Assembly: GCF_963678635.1 (NCBI RefSeq)
Contig: NC_087068.1
Coordinates: forward strand, 52,600,213-52,664,212
Direction: 5' to 3'
DNA from: Symsagittifera roscoffensis
Taxonomy: Eukaryota; Xenacoelomorpha; Acoela; Convolutidae
Length of the DNA stretch: 64,000 bases
Shown here: positions 23,083-33,100 of the stretch, piece by piece
Layout of the letters: each line of letters opens with the position of its first letter
Position numbering within the stretch: position 1 is the first letter of the stretch
Notes under the pieces: generated by a model
Told to the model about the DNA's origin: nothing
The model's database searches: none
The model's input: the letters and a program-made list of their open reading frames with translations, nothing else
Translations under genes and position numbers: made by a program

Positions 23083-23160
23083 AAAAAAATTTTGCGCAAA
23101 AACATTGATATATGGAATTGTATGATTAGCATTTTTAGTGTATGGAGGTCAACCCGGGTA
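23083..23160. repeat. Single end of the CCCGGGTT TIR element
   Basis: Reads ATTGTATGATTAGCATTTTT, then GGTCAACCCGGG followed by TA (23159-23160), the same terminal sequence as the right end at 19485. No matching left end was seen close by, so it is a truncated or solo end, or the outer boundary of a composite with 18540. Confidence 0.5.
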
Positions 23161-23656
23161 AGCAACAAAATACCCAGTAAGCTCCAATAAACAACAATAC
23201 ATAGAGCCAAAACACCTAGCCAACTATATACAGTATTATCGGTCAAGTGAAACCATTTAGAAAAGTTGTTGCCTTGGTGAACACTTTTTGGCCCATTAGG
23301 GTTTTTTGGTGCGTTATATTTCTGAAGTTTTTCAATTATGTGAATTATCTTGTTTGATCTTTCATTCCTGCTTTTAAACTTATTAACAACGCTACTAGAT
23401 GCTGTTCCAAGTTGTTTGCTGCTTTTAGCGAAAACAATATCTGTTGCGTTTAATGGACCTCAAATGCTGCCAAATTTCGGCTGAATTTTTGATCAAAAAT
23501 TCAAGAACTTCTTATTTTAAAACCGGAGGCTTAAACATCGCACAAAGAGTTCCATATTTTCAAGGGTCTTCAAGCTCTAAAATCGTCACTGAAAGTTGAA
23601 TTCGGTCTTTTAATTTCAACTGAAATGATTCCCAAAGATTTTTCACTGCAGTGCTC
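23159..23656 (-). pseudogene. Decayed membrane-protein gene interrupted by the 18.9-kb element
   Basis: The minus strand carries about 160 codons of protein-like sequence split over two frames: an N-terminal part (near STAVKNLWESFQLKLKDRIQ, then TILELEDP), stops near 23573, 23531 and 23468, and a long open C-terminal part (near GPLNATDIVFAKSSKQLG, a charged middle, and a hydrophobic helix VYSWLGVLALCIVVYW at the end). The helix stops exactly at the TIR end at 23158. At the other side the frame runs into the LTR insertion at 23657. I cannot assign a family. A membrane-anchored viral-type or host protein is possible. Confidence 0.4.
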
Positions 23657-23660
23657 TTAG

Positions 23661-24068
23661 TGGAACCTGATCTAAACTACATTTTATGATTGGATAAATT
23701 AGATATTTTACCAATGTAAAGTATTTAATATTAACCAATCATGATCCATCTAACTAACAATCCACTTATTTGTAAGTGCTGAAATTACTTGTAATTTCAG
23801 CACCAGAGAGATTTGAATTTAACTTAGAAATTAGTTGGACTCTCCCGAGTACTTCAGCAGCCGCAATAAACCAGTATACCCTAGATCTATTGAGCCTAGC
23901 AGAGACTAGTTAAACAACCTGAGACTAGATAGTATAAGAGTAAGATTAGGATCGGTATTAGACTAAGAAGTTGCACGAATCTATCCGGCCGAAAATAAGA
24001 TAGCGTGACGAGCAGACGGTGTACCCTATCCGAAATTACTCTATGAGTTACACTTCGGTCCTAACTCA
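23661..24068 (+). repeat. 5' LTR of the giant element
   Basis: 408 bp, TGGAACC...CTAACTCA. Possible signals: AATAAA at 23865-23870 and a TATAA at 23933-23937; their order would fit a TATA-less promoter or alternative sites, so neither is assigned. It differs from the 3' LTR at a three-base cluster at 23781-23785 and at one base near 24025. Confidence 0.9.
23776..23803. promoter_or_regulatory. Perfect 12-bp stem hairpin in the LTR
   Basis: GTGCTGAAATTA, loop CTTG, TAATTTCAGCAC. The 3' LTR carries three changes in the left arm that spoil the stem. The decayed copy at 5136-5513 keeps a shorter GCTGAAA/TTTCAGC stem around 5370-5392. It may be an RNA element (polyadenylation or transport) or a DNA-binding palindrome. 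Confidence 0.5.
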
Positions 24069-24389
24069 TCTGGTGCGACCATAAGTCTCGAACAAGACCT
24101 TAATAGCTTAGAATTAACCAATAATAGATTAGAAATTAGACAAAACATTAACAAAATGTTATACGACGATAACTTAATCGAAATGTCTCTACGACTCAAT
24201 AGATCAGAACCAATATTCCGAACGACAACAGAACTACCCGGAATTGGAAGAAGACCTCGAACCAGAGACGACATACGACAAAGTAGAAACTTACCCTATA
24301 GTTATATGATAGTTCGGCAAAAGCCAGAACAAACTTTTGTATTTAGAATACTACTAGCAATGAATTTAGATTTTCATTTGCAAACCTAA
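24009..24389 (+). CDS. Leader ORF, arginine-rich small protein, unknown
   Basis: An open frame of about 126 codons starts inside the LTR, crosses the PBS and ends at TAA 24387-24389. The only ATG is at 24156 (78 residues). Similarity to the decayed copy begins upstream of that ATG, at ISLEQDL (24081), so initiation may be non-AUG or the true start may be supplied otherwise. The first part has a leucine-spaced helical pattern (SLEQDLNSLELTNNRLEI). The middle is basic (IGRRPRTRDD), and MIVRQ is conserved. The size and basic motif recall small regulatory or nucleic-acid-binding retroviral proteins, but that is inference. Confidence 0.5.
   Translation, partial: RADGVPYPKLLYELHFGPNSSGATISLEQDLNSLELTNNRLEIRQNINKMLYDDNLIEMSLRLNRSEPIFRTTTELPGIGRRPRTRDDIRQSRNLPYSYMIVRQKPEQTFVFRILLAMNLDFHLQT
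24071..24093 (+). promoter_or_regulatory. Primer-binding site
   Basis: Starts TGGTGCGACC two bases after the LTR and continues to CTCGAAC. Read in complement it ends in CCA and contains GTTCGA, the T-loop signature, at about the right distance from the 3' end. This supports an unidentified host tRNA as reverse-transcription primer. Confidence 0.75.
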
Positions 24390-24716
24390 AATTTTGAAAT
24401 CAATCTTCAAAATCATTACAGGCGCTAAACAAAATTATTAATATAAAATAACGATTGATAAAAAGATCTCAGATCGTTTTCCTAAATTCTGCAGTACTAT
24501 ACAAAACATGTTTGAAAAATATTTATTGAAAAATCAAAATAAAAATTAGTAGCATGACAATAAATGGTTAGTAATCATAAATCATCCTGTTGTTCCAGCT
24601 TCATCACCTAAACATAACAGCATTCATAAGCTCACTAATATCATAAAAACACTAAATCTTTTTCTTACACAAATTTAAATCATTTTAAAACTTAAATTCA
24701 CTTAAATTTAAAATCA

Positions 24717-24801
24717 GATCATCAAGGCTTATCCTTGGATCTTAAATCATTTTCTACTTAATTAAATTTAAAACTTGATCATCAAGGCCTATCCTTGGAT
24801 C
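24717..24801 (+). repeat. Two leader hairpin units
   Basis: GATCATCAAGGC(T/C)TATCCTTGGATC occurs at 24717-24741 and 24777-24801, 60 bases apart. Each can fold (GATC..AAGG with CCTT..GATC). They lie just upstream of a TTGTTCTCCCCCACC stretch. The older copy has seven to eight units. Confidence 0.7.
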
Positions 24802-25130
24802 AAAAAGAACAACTTTGTTCTCCCCCACCCACTTAACTAGTGTCTAACGACCTCAAACGTCGATTCACTATCCAACCCTTTCTAAAAATCCAGGACTAAT
24901 AGAAATTTTCAAAACAAAACTAATCATTCAAATTAGGATAAACAGTGAAGAACTTCGGTTATTCATCCTTCACTTGATCCCCCCTCTTACCAGACCCAGG
25001 ATAAATCTTAGACTTAGTAAGTTTAAAATAGTATCTAACGAACTACTCGCGTTCTAATTATACCTGAACCTTGTGGATCGATTTACTATTCTCCAACCCT
25101 TGAACACAATCACTACCCCTAAGTAAGATT

Positions 25131-25138
25131 AAGTAAGT
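25131..25138 (+). promoter_or_regulatory. Candidate major splice donor in the leader
   Basis: AAGTAAGTT with GTAAGT at 25133-25138. The same position in the decayed copy reads AAG|GTAAGT. A leader donor upstream of gag would allow spliced RNAs for env and the ATG-less ORFs. Confidence 0.4.
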
Positions 25139-25426
25139 TAACACCTTAGCTTATACTAGTCACGAGAAAGTAAAAAATCATTGTTCGGAATAGATATACT
25201 TTTCTCTCCAACCCTGAACAAATAGACCCAGGTTAAGCTAACCAAAAAATCGTAAGAACTAACAGTTTAAGCAAATAGAAATCATTTAACAACCTTTTGC
25301 ACCCGTCATCCTAAACCTTATGTCATTTAAAAACCTAGGAAATAAACAGACAATCGTTTTACACAACTGTGAAATAGATAACAAAAAATACGACCTTGTA
25401 ATCACACCTCATACACAAACAGTTGA

Positions 25427-25786
25427 TACATTCGAACAAAACGACAAACACTAAAGAGAAAAATAATAACTAAACAAAGACAAATAACACGAAAAAGATT
25501 TTCAAAAAACCGAAACGCATTTTCAGAATCAGAAACCAACAGTCTAGACGAACTTTATAAACTAAAAGAATCCATAGATAAAAATTGCCCAATTCACGAT
25601 CAATTATATTTCTCTGACTCAGAAACATTTTCAAATTCATCAAAAAGAGGAAAAAGAAGAATAAAAAAGCAGTATAAACACAAACCAGTACATTTATACA
25701 ATTGGAATCAACCAATTAGACACATTGATAATTACATATTAACAGTCATCGAACGAAAAAATGAGCTCAACGCACACCCCAGGTGA
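25427..25786 (+). CDS. ATG-less basic ORF upstream of ORF1
   Basis: Open for about 119 codons, frame different from ORF1, overlapping its first 26 bases. No methionine. Features: basic N-terminus (RKRFSKNR), Ser/Glu-rich part (FSESETNSLDELYKLKES), a dense basic cluster SSKRGKRRIKKQYKHK, then LYNWNQPIRHI. The basic cluster would suit RNA binding or nuclear import. Without an ATG it would need splicing from the leader, or it may be chance. This part is deleted in the older copy, so conservation cannot be checked. Confidence 0.35.
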   Translation, partial: YIRTKRQTLKRKIITKQRQITRKRFSKNRNAFSESETNSLDELYKLKESIDKNCPIHDQLYFSDSETFSNSSKRGKRRIKKQYKHKPVHLYNWNQPIRHIDNYILTVIERKNELNAHPR

Positions 25787-27191
25787 AGAAAGTCCAGATG
25801 ATGATGATATCTTCCCCTTTATAGTAGATGCAACCACTGATAGAGGACAGCATATACTTTGCAAAAATTTACTCTTAAATTTGTTTGAACCCGGAATCAG
25901 TCCATGTAAAACAGAGTTCCCAGATGTAAAAATCAAAAGACAAATTATCGATCGCTATCTAAAAGATATATGTAACCTAACACAACAATACGGAATCTAC
26001 TCCATAGAATTCAGCTCACCAAACCAAAATCACAGTAAATATATAGTTCAAACAGACGACCTTGATTTCGAATTTTCAAAAGTATTCTCCGAATATATAA
26101 AAAGCATACAATATCATAACTCACAAAGAGCAAACTCCATATTCACCAATGAAGTTTTTGCAATAATATACAGTCATATCTCGATATTAGAAAACGAAAT
26201 CCCACTCCCAAATGTCTCACCGACAGAAACATCGAAACATATAAGAGTACGACATGAAATCACACTACTCTCTAGTTTTCTAAATATCATTAAAGAAAAT
26301 TTCACGAAAGATGAAGTTTCACAACATACAAAACACGACTTACAAAAAATTTTGGCATGGTTTATAATAGATTATTTCACACATAATATAGATTTAATTT
26401 CACACGCAAGAAAAAATTTTAGACCTCAAAATTCAAACGATGATACTGCCATAACAGAACAATCAGACTATGTTTGGGACCCCGAATGGTCTCATCATGC
26501 ATTCATAAATATTCCACAATCAATCTCCAGTCAAGCAATAAGTACAATATCTTATGTAAGAGATTATGTAAAAGTAACACCATTAACCATTGATGCAACA
26601 CCATTAAATTATAATACATTTTTACCCGATATGCAAAATAATAGTTTAAACTCTACAGTCACACACAATGAAAACCTCAATGGAACTAGGAATCTTACTC
26701 ATCAAGATATCCAGACACCATCACACTTCATAAATGAAGAAATAGTATACACAACAACTACACAACAAAGTATTTCACCAATACGTCCAAACTTAACAAC
26801 ACCAAGACATACAAACCCTTCACAAACACAGGTAACCTTACAATCAACCGTTAAACCTTCGGTTGCCCCAAAATATTCACACATGGATTACCAAACATAC
26901 AGACTTATGACAGTACCGCCAAAAACACGCAAAACGTTCACTAGAAACAATTTTGCAGACCATAATTATAATTACACACATCCATCAAAAACAAATTATC
27001 AACCACGAAAAAATTTCAGTAATTATACAAGATCTCGAAACTGGGATAACTCAATGGCACCACCTAATTCAGTAAATTTCCAGACAAATTTACATCCTCC
27101 ACAGGATCGTAGTGAAAATTATCCATTTTTTCAGCAAAATAAAAAACAAAAAACAAACATCTTATCAAATGGATTACTTATCCTCAGATGA
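25761..27191 (+). CDS. ORF1, 476-aa protein of unknown function before gag-pol
   Basis: ATG to TGA. Acidic start (ESPDDDDIFPFI), a middle of about 200 residues with mixed hydrophobic and charged residues that looks folded and helical (for example FTNEVFAIIYSHISILEN), then a disordered Asn/Thr/Pro/Gln-rich tail with Tyr/Arg-containing NFSNYTRSRNW near the end. No zinc knuckle, protease or membrane helix. It sits where gag is normally found, but a standard gag domain with zinc knuckle lies in the next ORF, so this is an extra protein. It might be a matrix-like or assembly protein. The last 116 bases overlap the next frame (+1). Confidence 0.65.
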   Translation: MSSTHTPGEESPDDDDIFPFIVDATTDRGQHILCKNLLLNLFEPGISPCKTEFPDVKIKRQIIDRYLKDICNLTQQYGIYSIEFSSPNQNHSKYIVQTDDLDFEFSKVFSEYIKSIQYHNSQRANSIFTNEVFAIIYSHISILENEIPLPNVSPTETSKHIRVRHEITLLSSFLNIIKENFTKDEVSQHTKHDLQKILAWFIIDYFTHNIDLISHARKNFRPQNSNDDTAITEQSDYVWDPEWSHHAFINIPQSISSQAISTISYVRDYVKVTPLTIDATPLNYNTFLPDMQNNSLNSTVTHNENLNGTRNLTHQDIQTPSHFINEEIVYTTTTQQSISPIRPNLTTPRHTNPSQTQVTLQSTVKPSVAPKYSHMDYQTYRLMTVPPKTRKTFTRNNFADHNYNYTHPSKTNYQPRKNFSNYTRSRNWDNSMAPPNSVNFQTNLHPPQDRSENYPFFQQNKKQKTNILSNGLLILR

Positions 27192-30100
27192 TGATTTTTT
27201 ACAACCAGATATATTTGCACCATATAATCAAGAATATCGTGGACAAGGAGTACAGAAACCACATACAAATCATAGAATTTTTTCTGCACAACCGACAGAT
27301 ACACAAAATCCACAACCAATTCAGCAACAAAACCCAATTAATACACAATCTTTTCAACCAATTCAGCAACAAAACTCAATGATTGCACACTCGTACCAAC
27401 CGACACAAATGCAAAATGAAATACCACTCCCATATTATCTTCAACAACACGAAATAACAAGAAATCAACTTTCAAATTTTTCTCAAATGCCAAATGCAGC
27501 AGAATCATTACAAATGACAATGAATCCATACCTTATGGGTGGATCATCAATAACATCAAATAAACCTTTAATGGTATTCACAGGAACAGACCCTGAATAT
27601 TCTGTAGAAGACTATTTAAATGCAGTAACAGCAAATTTGATTTTAAATATAGGACTTGAACCAATTAATACGCCACTACATCAAAACTGGATACATCGAC
27701 GCACAGCGTTGATACAAACAACTTTAGATGGCGCAGCCCAAAAATGGTTTTCAGTATTGCCTCTAGAAATAAATTCAAACTGGAAAAGGTTTACACAAGA
27801 ATTTTCAAAAATGTTTGACTCCGAAAGAAACAAACAACAACAAAGAGTTTTATGTAATGAAATTCGCAGATTACCAAACGAAACCATCAAGCAATTAGCA
27901 GTACGAATCGAAACACTAGTTCGAAAAGCATATTCATTAAATACACATGACTATAAAAACACAAAGATGACAGAAATCTCAATGATGACCTTAACACCAC
28001 AATTAAGGAAAATAGCAATAAAAAAGAGAGCATCCCATTCTTCTTCAATTCGAGAACCCGATTTAGATTTTCGAAAACTAGTAGACAAACTAGAACAAGC
28101 AGAAATCACAATGAAACTCGAAGAAACGGAAAATCTGAAATTACAATACGTTAACAGAATTGAAACAGCTTCCACAAATATAAACAATATACAGGAATCA
28201 GATACAGACCTCGTTGAAAAAATCACTGAAATACTCAATATTTACGAAAAACACCAAAACTTTAAAGGCAAACCATCTTTCAAAAAATGGTGTAATTATT
28301 GCCGACGATACGGACATAGTATTTCTGAATGTAGACAAAAACAGCAAGATAATCAAAATAAACCTCAAAAATACAAAGAACCAAATAAATCATTCTATCA
28401 ATACATGAAGAAAGATCAAAATCTACCGAACAAAAATGTATACAGCAACAACAGTTCAGGAAAACCACTCCCGAACAATACAAATTATACAAGAAACCAA
28501 TCACCACATAACTCAAGTTATAGAGGAAGATCGCCAGAACGAAGAAATACACAAAATTTGTCACAAAATCACTACAATAGACCAAATAGTAGAAATAACT
28601 ACTCCAGATCTAATTTAAACACAACACAATTTGTTTCTAGATCTAATTCCCAATCAAGAAATAGATATTATCCAAACAATTATTCACGAAACTCATCATA
28701 TAATAGAAATAGAAACTATTCCAATAATCGAAATAGAAGCTATTCCAACAACCGAAATCAGTATTATCCAAACAATCGATCAAGAAATAACTCATATAAT
28801 AGATCAAACGGTAATTATCAAAATAGATCGCGAAATAATTCACAAAATCGACACTCAAGTTATAATAATCGTTATAGAAATTATTCCCAATCACCACACC
28901 GGAATAATAATCACTATAATAATTCTAATAATCGCCACAGAAGTAGTACACCTAAACATCAAAGACAAATAAATCAAGTACAATCTAATCCAGAAATAAC
29001 ATCAGACCCTCCAGGTATTGATGATACAGTAACTGATACGTTACAACTCAATCAAATAAACTGTGGATCATCAGATTCAGAAAGCGACGCAGAAAACACT
29101 CTTTCCATCAATATGATAAAAGTCGAAAATGACTATGAACCTGTCATATATGAACAACCATTTTCATCACACATATATGAAAATCAATCAGAATTTCTTC
29201 ACAATTATTATACAAAACCCATACATTCCACACCAACGACGCAAGAAACTAATGGAATAAACACTACAAATCAACCCACTGAAAATGAAAAAACAAAATG
29301 CTTGAATACAAATCACATCTATCAAAATATACAAAAAGAACAACCCAAAGAAAAAATTTGGACAATACCATTTCTCTTAGAAAGTCCAAGAAACAAAGAA
29401 TTTCAACCACCAGATCTTGAAATTGATTTTTTAATTGATTCAGGAGCAGAATCAAATATAATAAACATTCCCACGTGGAATGAAATAAAAACCTTACACC
29501 CAAAGCTAACACCTCTTGAAACTTCCAGCAAACTAGCAACAGCACAAGGATCAACATTGATAAACTACGGAAAAATTCAATTATTTCTTCTCCCCACAAG
29601 AACAATGGAGCAAAACAAAATTTTAACCAAACAATTTAAACAAATATTCCATATCACTGATATTAAACACAATATCATTGGAATACCATTTATCTCGAAA
29701 TATATACCAACAATCAACATCTTAAATAGTAAAATATTAATCAAAGATAAATATACAAAAACAAAAGACACATCTCTAACATTTTTTCAAAGATTAAATA
29801 AGCAACCACCATTCTTTTCAAAATTCTACCCAATATATAACCAACAAAGAAAACACCTGAAACCACTATCAGGTAACATCTATAATTTTTCAATCAAACA
29901 AGTTCACCAATATGATAAAAAACAAAACAAACAAAAATTTTATATGTCAGATTTTGAATTCAAACCTATTCATAAATTTTTCAAAATCACAATCTCATCA
30001 ATAAAATATTTGAAAAACTCGAATTCAGATATTATTTCCTTACATGTATACAACAATACCCCTTACCAAGTAACATTACCTTTAGGACTTTTTGGCTATT

Positions 30101-33100
30101 GCGAAACCAACGCTACAATATCACCAATACACGAAGAAGCATACCGTGTAAATAATATACTCCAATTACTAGATATTTGCCAATCCACAATCCTTAATGA
30201 AGAATTATCTATAAATAATATAATAAGTAACGAAAAAAGAAATACGGATTATTTCACAAAAACCCCATATTTCAAACCTACATTCAACATAAGTAACTAC
30301 ACAGAGAATCAACAGAAATTTTTAACAATGTTTAATTTCCAACATTCACAAATAACACAAGACGAATTTGAAAAATTAGCCAAACAGCTAATTAAATATT
30401 CATCAGTCTATGCAACATCCAAATTTGATGTTGGCAAAATCAGCTCATCACTACATCTCCCATTAAAACCAGACGCAGTTTTCAAAAAACAAAGAGCAAG
30501 TAAAGTACCAATTCACTTACACGATAAAGTAAACAGATTACTCGACATTTTAGAACAATACAACATTATATCACCAGTAAACAAAGAAGAACAACCAAAA
30601 GGCAACACATTTATCAACCCTGTTATCATTCTAGCTAAAGGAGAATCATTAAAAATCGTTCTCGATGCTAGATATCTCAACTCACTCATAGATGAATCAA
30701 AATGTAATTGGCCCATTGAACCAATACAAGTTATTTTAACAAAAATAAACGGAAAATACTTTACCACCGCCGACATGAATAGTGCATATAATCAAATGCC
30801 ACTAGATGAACAATCACGACGTTTAACACAATTTGTTATTGGAAACCAACAATATGAATTCAACCGCTTATTCTATGGAATATCCATAGGACCAGCAGCA
30901 TTTTCAGCTTTTATGAGTAAAATTTTTCGACCACTAATACTCAAGAAAAACGCAATCACCTATTTAGACGATGTTTTTATGCAATCACAGATAAAAGAAG
31001 AAATGTTCAATGTTTTAGAACAATATCACCAAATACTTCAGAACGAAAATCTGAAGGCCGCCCCCGATAAATCACACTTCTTTTTGACAAGAGTTAAATT
31101 CTTAGGACATAATATAGAAAGAAAAACAATCACTCCATTAAAATCACGCATTGACGCTATTCAAAAACTCCAACCACCAACAAATAAGAAGAAAATCCAA
31201 GAATTCCTTGGAATGTTAAACTTTTTAAGCAAATATGTTTACAAAATGCAATTATATCTACGACCATTCTATAATATACTTAGACAACAAAATAATTTTG
31301 AATGGAATACAGAACATCAAGCACGATTTGAAGAAATTAAAAAACTTCTAACTGAACAAATTTCAAACACAATTCCAGATTCAAATCAACCATTTTATGC
31401 AATGTGCGATGCTTCGAACTTTGGCATCGGCGCAGCATTATTACAATCACATAATGGTACAAATAAAATGAACCTCATATCAGCAAATTCTCGATTATTC
31501 ACTCAAGCAGAGCTACGACTCTCAACTCTAATGAGAGAATGTACAGCCATAATATATACACTAACAGAATATGAATTTCTGATACTTGGATCAAAACATC
31601 CCACAGTTCTATTCACAGACCATAAACCAATCATCTTTCTTTTTACACAAAAGTCTAATCCAAACCACCGAGTTTATAGATTTCAACTAATTTTAATGAA
31701 ATTCCCAAACTTACATATAGTTTGGACCGCAGGAAAAAACCTTGCATTACCAGACACCTTAAGTCGAAATACGCCACCTGAATTACTTACACGTAAAACC
31801 ACAGTTGAAATACCCAAAAATATAAAATTCTATCTTGCAGAAAATGAAACATCACCCCGATTGGAATGCAAATATGCAGTAAAAACTGATATTGAACAAT
31901 CACAAATAAATAGTTTACAACATTTCCCACTTTATTTAGATTGTCAAAATAATCACTATGAAGTTGATCTACTTGGAACATCAACTTTTAAACCAATCCC
32001 ATATTCACAATGGATAAAAAATAACACCCAACAAAAAAGGATAAAACAACACCCGCCTAAAAAAGACCATTTTCCACTAATTGAAAAAGAAAATTTAACT
32101 GATAAAATAAACTTATCAGGACCACAAACAAACGATTCAAAATACACAATAAATCAAGTTTTTGACCTCCATGACCCACTTGATACAATACCCTTATCTA
32201 ATTTAGAGGTTGAAAACATTTTTCTCCCTCCAACAGAAACAATTACAATTTTAACACTAAAACAATATGAAAATCTTGACCCAGTAATTCGACAACTGAA
32301 ATCATGGCACAAATATAAAACTAAACCTATCAAGGCAGATTCAACTATACTAGGAAACAAAACACTCCTCCGATACTTTCGCAAATTTAATAACACAACA
32401 ATTAACGAAAATACAGACCTTTTAGAGTATAAATTAAATGAATTTACAGTTCCCTGTCTCCCTTTAAATATGATTCTCATAGCTTTTAATATTTCACATA
32501 CACAAAATATTAAAGGACACTCTGGATCAGAAAAGACATATTCAAATTTTATACAAAACTTTTATTTCCCAAATGCACAAATTTGGATAAAAGTACTATG
32601 CAATGATTGTATAGTATGTCAATTAAATAAACCTTACCCAAATCAAAAACAAATAGCACAAAAACAAGATTTTAAAGGACAAAGTTTGTACTTTAACCAC
32701 CGTATCTCATTTGATACTAAAGGACCAATTTCACCCTCATCAGAAGGAAACTCCTACTTTATGGTAATTGTTGACGCATTTACACATTATGTAGCACTTA
32801 ACCCAGTACCACATTGTAACGCTTATTATGCTTACACAACGCTTTATGAACACTGGATAGCAAAATTTGGACTACCAGAAATTTTAGTTACAGACAATGG
32901 TACAGAATTCATAAATAATGAAATCATCACGCTATGTCATTTATATAACATTAAACACAAACCACGTACATCTCACGCACCTTGGACAAACGGCTTAGTC
33001 GAAGGTATGAACCGTTCATTACAAGAATATCTTAGATGTATCATCAATGGAAATGATACAAGATATAACGAATGGTCAGCAGATGTAAAACTATTTCCCT

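Noticed and set aside
27112-27168. Upstream start for Gag-Pol at 27112
   Set aside because: The codon there is GTG. The first ATG in the frame is 27169, so I used that.
28631-28972. 113-codon + frame inside gag-pol, Ile/Thr/His-rich
   Set aside because: Frame shadow of the repetitive Arg/Asn/Tyr/Ser region of Gag-Pol; its composition follows directly from the repeats.
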